In this document: piece by piece, positions 60,013 through 64,000 of the stretch
Numbering within the stretch: position 1 is the stretch's first letter
How the letters are laid out: each line of letters starts with the position of its first letter
DNA from: Gemmatimonadota bacterium
GTDB lineage: Bacteria > Gemmatimonadota > Gemmatimonadetes > Longimicrobiales > Gaopeijiaceae
Reading direction: 5' to 3'
Length of the DNA: 64,000 nt
NCBI GenBank assembly: GCA_007125845.1
Contig: SLCK01000015.1
Span: forward strand, 1-64,000
Position numbers and translations under genes: made by a program
The notes under the pieces: model-generated
What the model saw: the letters and a program-made list of their open reading frames with translations, nothing else
Database searches by the model: none
Told to the model about the DNA's origin: nothing

Positions 60013-60279
60013 ATGACCGAGCTCGAATCGGCAGCCCGTAGGGCACTGAACCGCCTTCGGCGAGCCCTGGAAAAGAGTCGAAGGGAGTTGGACTCCCTCG
60101 CCGCCACGATTCGGCACGCGGAAGGACGGGACTTTCCGGAGAGCGAGTACCGCCAGGCCGAGGAGAGGCTGGAGGCGCTCCTGTCGTTCGCCGAGGAGGA
60201 AGGTCGGCGCCTCCAGGAGAAGATTCTCGCCGCCGGAGGCCTGGAGCCGGGAAGGGTCCGGCGTTCCTCCGACGGCTGA
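60013..60279 (+). CDS. Short coiled-coil protein
   Basis: An 88-aa protein, nearly all helix, with heptad-like Leu/Ala spacing (LESAARRALNRLRRALEKSRRELDSL, then RLEALLSFAEEEGRRLQEKI). No family is recognised. It starts 10 bp before the LuxE-like gene, so it may be cotranscribed with luxE-luxC. The start at 60013 lacks a strong SD. It could be an accessory or oligomerisation subunit; this is inference. Confidence 0.6.
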   Translation: MTELESAARRALNRLRRALEKSRRELDSLAATIRHAEGRDFPESEYRQAEERLEALLSFAEEEGRRLQEKILAAGGLEPGRVRRSSDG

Positions 60280-60289
60280 AGCGATCCTT

Positions 60290-61456
60290 ATGAGAGGGAT
60301 GCGCGAGCCCACCGGGACCGACGAATCGACGCGGCGGGACCTTCGCCGCGAGCTCCTGGCGGCGATGTCGGAAGGAGTTCAGGTGCCCTGGTCCGAGGAA
60401 CGATTCGACGACCTGGCCCTGCGAATCTTCCGATACCAGGCGGAGTTCAATCCGGTCTACCGAGCACTCGTGGAGGCTCGAGGAATGGATCCCGCTGGAG
60501 TCTCGGGTTGGCGGCAGATCCCGCCCATCCCCACCCGAGCCTTCAAGGAATTTTCGGTCGCGGGCTCCTCGCCGGAGCCTCCACAGGCTCGCTTCCGGAC
60601 GAGCGGAACGACGGGAGGCCGCGAGCGCCGCGGGGAGCATCCCATCCGCGACCTCTCCCTCTACCGCGCCTCCCTCCTCGCGAGCGCCACTGGCTTCCTG
60701 CGTCCTGAAGCGGAGCTGCGAGGGCCGGACTGGGCGGACCGCTCACTGCGTGTGCTGGCCCTCCTGCCCGACCCGCAGGAGCGGACCGACTCGTCCCTGG
60801 CACACATGGCGGGCGTCCTGGCAGAAGCATGGGACGACGGGAAGGGTGGATTCTTCCTCGACACGGAGTGGCGGATCGATCATCTCGGATTCCAACGGGC
60901 GCTCGACCAGTCTGCCGGCCTGGGCGCACCAGTCCTCCTGCTGGGCACGGCCTTCGCCTTCGTTCGCTGGCTCGACGGCGGGCCCACCCGTACCCCGCTT
61001 CCTCCCGGCTCGCGGATCATGGAGACCGGTGGCTTCAAGGGCCGTAGCCGCGAAGTAACCCGGGTCCACCTCTATGCAGCCCTCTCGGATTCGTTCGCGG
61101 TCCCCGTCGAGCGGATCGTCAACGAGTATGGGATGACCGAGCTCCTTTCCCAGTTCTATGAGCCCGTCATCTCGGAAGGCGTCGACCCGGGTCCGCAGGC
61201 ACGGCGCCACGTCGGCCCGCCGTGGATTCGCACCCGCGTTCTGGATCCCGAAACCCTCGAGCCCGTCCAACCCGGCCGCACCGGGCTCCTGAGTCATCTG
61301 GACCTGGCCAATCTCGACTCGGTTTCGGGAGTGCTCACGGAAGACCTGGGCATCCAGCTCCCGGACGGCTTCCGTGTCCTGGGACGGGTGGCCGGCGCCG
61401 AGCCGAGGGGGTGCTCGCTCGCGATGGAGGAGCTCCTGTCATCGACCGGTCGATGA
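60290..61456 (+). CDS. LuxE-family acyl-protein synthetase
   Basis: A 388-aa member of the LuxE group, ATP-dependent ligases of the ANL-like fold that activate fatty acids as acyl-AMP and load them on a partner Cys. The conserved FRTSGTTGGRERRG (102-115) is the nucleotide loop, PPIPTRAFKEF is a LuxE N-terminal block, and ETGGFKGRSREVTR and NEYGMTELLSQFY are present downstream. Its stop overlaps the luxC-like start (ATGA), so the two proteins are made together. Together they should reduce a fatty acid or acyl-CoA to an aldehyde. Confidence 0.88.
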   Translation: MRGMREPTGTDESTRRDLRRELLAAMSEGVQVPWSEERFDDLALRIFRYQAEFNPVYRALVEARGMDPAGVSGWRQIPPIPTRAFKEFSVAGSSPEPPQARFRTSGTTGGRERRGEHPIRDLSLYRASLLASATGFLRPEAELRGPDWADRSLRVLALLPDPQERTDSSLAHMAGVLAEAWDDGKGGFFLDTEWRIDHLGFQRALDQSAGLGAPVLLLGTAFAFVRWLDGGPTRTPLPPGSRIMETGGFKGRSREVTRVHLYAALSDSFAVPVERIVNEYGMTELLSQFYEPVISEGVDPGPQARRHVGPPWIRTRVLDPETLEPVQPGRTGLLSHLDLANLDSVSGVLTEDLGIQLPDGFRVLGRVAGAEPRGCSLAMEELLSSTGR

Positions 61457-62814
61457 CCACCCCCTCCAACGGTCCGCGCGCCCACCACACCCGGGAGAGT
61501 GCGGAGAGCTTTCTCGCCGAGCTGAGAGCCAGCGCCGCCGACCTCTCCTCCCGGTCGATTCGGGATCTGGTCCGGGTTCTCGGCTCCGTGGGCACCCGAT
61601 TTCTGGACCCCGACGATCCGTTGCGGAAGGCCGCCGAAGAGCGGATTCCCGAAGAGGCGGGCCTGACCCCACAGATGACGCGCGCCGTGATCGAAGGAAT
61701 GGCGCGCGACTGGACTCCGACGCGCCTCACGAAGCTCGTCGAAGCGGACTTTCCCGACCCCGGGGTGTTGGACGGGTTTCGACCGGGGCCGAATGGGGAT
61801 CTCCTCAGAGCCGTGGGCGGCTCGCTCGCCTTCCACGTCGGTGCGGGGAGCGTCCCGGGGGTGGGTGCCACCTCCCTGCTCCGGTCGCTCCTGGTGAAGT
61901 GCCCGGTCCTTCTCAAGCCGGGCCGGGCCGACATCGCCCTCGCAACCCTCTGGGTGCGCGGGCTGGCGGAGAGAGATCCCGACCTTGCCCGCGCCTGTGC
62001 CGTCGAGTACTGGCCCGGCCACGCCGGCGGCCACCTGGAAGCTGCGGCCCTGCGCTCGGCCGATCGCGTGGTCGTCTACGGAGGAAGCGACACGGTGAGG
62101 GAGTTGCGCTCCAGGGTTCCTCCGACCACGCCTTTCCTGGCCTACCACCATCGCTGGTCGATGGGTGCCATCGGCAGGGAGCGCCTCGCAGCCTCGACGG
62201 AGGCCAGACGCATCGCGGCAGCCGCCGCCACGGCCGTGGCGACCTTTGACCAACGCGGCTGCGTCTCGCCCCAGGTGATCTGGGTGGAGGAGGGCGGACG
62301 GACGACCGCGGGGGAGTGGGCTCGCGCCCTGGCGGAGGAGCTCGAGGCGCTCGAGACCTCGCTGCCTCCGGGACCGGTGGATGCCGCTACGGCAGCGACG
62401 GTCCAGCAACTCCGGGGAACGGCCGAGCTTCGCGCCGCCACCGGCACAGGGGATCGCGTCTTCGCGGGAAGCGGAGTGGGGTGGACCGTGCTCTACGAGA
62501 CCGACCCCCGACCTGCGCCGAGCTGCCTTTCACGAACTGTGCGCGTGAAGCCGATCGAGCGTCTCGAGCACCTCTCCGAGCTCCTCGAGCCCCACGCCGC
62601 GACCCTCCAGTCCTTTGCCCTCGAAGCCTCCGACGAGCGCCGACGAACCGTGGGGGAGGCTCTCGGGCGAGCCGGTGTGACCCGGATCACGAGCTTTCGG
62701 CGCCAGCCGTGGCCACCGGCGTGGTGGCGGCACGACGGGAGCGGCCCCCTTCAAGCCCTCGTGCGCTGGATCTCTCTGGAAGAGCCGGAGGAACCGCGCA
62801 GAGAGAACCCGTGA
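61453..62814 (+). CDS. LuxC-family acyl-CoA reductase
   Basis: A 453-aa acyl-CoA/fatty-acid reductase of the LuxC family in the aldehyde dehydrogenase superfamily. GSVPGVGATSLLRSLLVKCPVLLKPGRAD (132-160) is the NADPH-binding region, and Cys270 in QRGCVSPQ is the predicted acyl-enzyme nucleophile. It converts activated acyl groups to aldehydes. The ATG is inside the luxE-like stop. No luxAB luciferase or other aldehyde user is visible in the window, so the end product is unknown. Confidence 0.87.
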   Translation: MTTPSNGPRAHHTRESAESFLAELRASAADLSSRSIRDLVRVLGSVGTRFLDPDDPLRKAAEERIPEEAGLTPQMTRAVIEGMARDWTPTRLTKLVEADFPDPGVLDGFRPGPNGDLLRAVGGSLAFHVGAGSVPGVGATSLLRSLLVKCPVLLKPGRADIALATLWVRGLAERDPDLARACAVEYWPGHAGGHLEAAALRSADRVVVYGGSDTVRELRSRVPPTTPFLAYHHRWSMGAIGRERLAASTEARRIAAAAATAVATFDQRGCVSPQVIWVEEGGRTTAGEWARALAEELEALETSLPPGPVDAATAATVQQLRGTAELRAATGTGDRVFAGSGVGWTVLYETDPRPAPSCLSRTVRVKPIERLEHLSELLEPHAATLQSFALEASDERRRTVGEALGRAGVTRITSFRRQPWPPAWWRHDGSGPLQALVRWISLEEPEEPRRENP

Positions 62815-62843
62815 GCGCTCGGGGCCGGGGCCCCGAGCGCTCA
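62812..62843. terminator. Bidirectional hairpin between convergent genes
   Basis: TGAGCGCTCGGGGCC (62812-62826) and its complement (62829-62843) form a perfect 15-bp stem with a 2-nt centre. Its two ends are the stop codons of the LuxC-like and AbrB-like genes. There is no T-run, so termination strength is uncertain. Confidence 0.6.
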
Positions 62844-63032
62844 GTCCTCCGCCTGCTGCTCCGAGCGCCAGATCACCATCTGCCTTGTTCCGGAAGCGTT
62901 CTCCTCGACCCGAACCGTGAGCACATCTCCCTCTTCGATCCCCAGGTCGTCGCGCATGTCCTGCGGGATCGTGATCCTTCCTCCGACACCAACGGTCACG
63001 TCGCTATAGTAGCGAGTCCGGTAGATGGCCAT
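62841..63032 (-). CDS. AbrB/MazE-like swapped-hairpin transcription factor
   Basis: A 63-aa protein with the SpoVT/AbrB pattern: VTVGVGGRITIPQDMRDDLGIEEGDVLTVRVEE. It should dimerise and bind DNA through the paired beta hairpins. Such proteins are often antitoxins, but no toxin gene is adjacent: the neighbour downstream is convergent and the upstream 136 bp are empty. GAGGAG precedes the ATG. It may autoregulate or act as a small global regulator. Confidence 0.82.
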   Translation of the reverse strand: MAIYRTRYYSDVTVGVGGRITIPQDMRDDLGIEEGDVLTVRVEENASGTRQMVIWRSEQQAED

Positions 63033-63168
63033 CCGGTCTCCTCTCGGATTTCACTGTGGGGTCTGCCGTTCCTGTAAACCACATCGAAACAGGCACCAAC
63101 CCTTTAGAACCCCCGACCCCCTACCCAGGATCCCGGCCCGAAGGAAGTCGTTGAATGACCTGCGGATT

Positions 63169-63465
63169 TCACTCGGGAAGCAGGGAGCGGAGAAAGGCAA
63201 CCAGCTGGTGATCCTCCAGCGCCCGCGCCCTTCTGACCGCCTCCTCGTAGGAGGGCTCGATGATCACGGGAATCGTGCGCAGCGGCCTTTCCCCCTCGTT
63301 TCGGTCGGCGGGAGAATAGCTCAGCGCCGCCCTGTAGGAGTCCGGCCGCCTGGGGTCGTCTTCGAACTCGAGGTACACGTCCCAGAGTCGCCCCGAATGG
63401 CCGATCGTGGCGAGATGTCGCCCCGGGGAAGGGGGAACCTGGGCCGCGCCTTCACGATCCGTCAT
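63169..63465 (-). CDS. Small protein of unknown function behind mscS
   Basis: A 98-aa protein. A central beta-like region (LWDVYLEFEDDPRRPDSYRAALSYSP) is followed by a C-terminal helix (YEEAVRRARALEDHQLVAFLRSLL). No family is recognised. Its ATG lies within the end of the mscS-like gene (14-bp overlap), so it is cotranslated with the channel. Confidence 0.6.
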   Translation of the reverse strand: MTDREGAAQVPPSPGRHLATIGHSGRLWDVYLEFEDDPRRPDSYRAALSYSPADRNEGERPLRTIPVIIEPSYEEAVRRARALEDHQLVAFLRSLLPE

Positions 63466-64000
63466 CCAATGAGTCTCCTTCCTGTCGAGGCCTTTCCTTC
63501 ACTACCCGCACGGGGAAGGGATCGGTCTCGAGCCCGGTGTAGAGGGTGCGGTGCGGGAATGGGATTTCGATCCCTTCCTCGTCGAACCTCGCCTTCACCT
63601 CTTCGAGGAGCGAGTTCTTCAGGGAGATGAAATTCTCCCTCACGGCCCACACGGCCAGACGCAACTCCAGGGCCGAGTCTCCGTAGCCGTCGAAGAGGAC
63701 CCTGGGCTCCGGCTCCATCAGTGCCATCGAGTTCTTCGTGACGACGTCGATGAGAACCTTCCGAACGTGAGCGACGTCCTCCTTGTAGGCCACGCCGATG
63801 TTCAGGTCGAGTCGGCGGATCGGAAACCGGGTGATCGTGGTCACCTGGCTCTTCACGATCGTCTCGTTGGGGATGCGGACGAACCGATTGTCGAAGGTCC
63901 GCAGCTTCACCGAGAGGGTGTCGATGGAGGAAACCCGGCCCACCGTCTCGCCTACCTGGATGATGTCGTCCACCTGGAAGGGCTGCTCCCCGAGCAGGAA
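63452..64000 (-). CDS. MscS-like mechanosensitive channel (5' end beyond window)
   Basis: Only the C-terminal about 180 residues are visible. PFQVDDIIQVGETVG, IDTLSVKLRTFDNRFVRIPNETIV and the later beta/alpha domain are characteristic of the MscS cytoplasmic vestibule. The channel releases solutes upon hypo-osmotic shock. The TM helices lie beyond base 64000. A small gene overlaps the stop. Confidence 0.9.
   Translation of the reverse strand, partial: FLLGEQPFQVDDIIQVGETVGRVSSIDTLSVKLRTFDNRFVRIPNETIVKSQVTTITRFPIRRLDLNIGVAYKEDVAHVRKVLIDVVTKNSMALMEPEPRVLFDGYGDSALELRLAVWAVRENFISLKNSLLEEVKARFDEEGIEIPFPHRTLYTGLETDPFPVRVVKERPRQEGDSLDDGS

Overview
This window is 64 kb of GC-rich, densely packed bacterial chromosome. 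It carries 18 tRNA genes and about 46 protein genes, with no rRNA, CRISPR array, transposase or phage gene. The organism is a Gram-negative diderm: there are TonB-dependent receptor, beta-barrel, lipoprotein and MscS genes. A YpdA-type reductase suggests bacillithiol chemistry. The base composition and gene mix fit a member of the Gemmatimonadota or a neighbouring phylum. That placement is inference, because no marker gene here settles it.

Layout. Bases 1-2336 hold 17 tRNA genes on the minus strand: a run of 16 plus a separately promoted initiator tRNA. A lone tRNA-Pro(GGG) on the plus strand has its own promoter. None encodes its 3' CCA. Bases 2.9-5.8 kb hold a secreted HEYQH metallopeptidase lipoprotein, a barrel-like partner and a small basic protein. 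Bases 5.8-10.7 kb encode a giant NAD-glutamate dehydrogenase. Bases 10.8-15.7 kb hold a YhaO/YhaN-type (SbcCD-like) nuclease pair coupled to an alpha/beta hydrolase. Then come two glycosyltransferases, a YfiH-type laccase-domain protein, a FecA-like receptor with a Fur-type box, and 2-oxoglutarate dehydrogenase E1. Bases 24.7-29.6 kb hold a quinone oxidoreductase, a DnaQ-like exonuclease and a translationally coupled pabB-pabA-pabC operon for 4-aminobenzoate.

Bases 29.7-38.4 kb hold lipid-related and transport genes: a patatin, a long acyl-CoA dehydrogenase, an ABC exporter and an EamA transporter. A degenerate histidine kinase, a Bcp peroxiredoxin and a V4R-like protein follow. Bases 38.5-45.4 kb hold an ECF sigma factor behind a structured, terminator-containing leader, a PspA-like coil, a small membrane protein, an M20 peptidase, trpE and an orphan hyuA. 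Bases 45.5-48.3 kb encode a flavin reductase and a remarkable SbcD-SbcC-like fusion in which most catalytic motifs have decayed but a CxxC zinc hook remains. Bases 48.5-52.2 kb hold a lipoprotein coupled to a BtuFCD/FecBCD-type importer. The rest holds rsgA, an RpoD-type sigma factor, an HD hydrolase, SirB1 and YgfZ proteins, YpdA, a LuxE-LuxC pair without luciferase, an AbrB-like protein and the end of an MscS channel.

The most unusual items are the decayed Mre11-Rad50-like fusion, a dispersed palindromic element with the core CTAGTGTGG placed at or next to stop codons, the attenuator-like leader ahead of the ECF sigma gene, the LuxE/LuxC pair, and two convergent gene pairs whose coding ends overlap by 53 and 63 bp.
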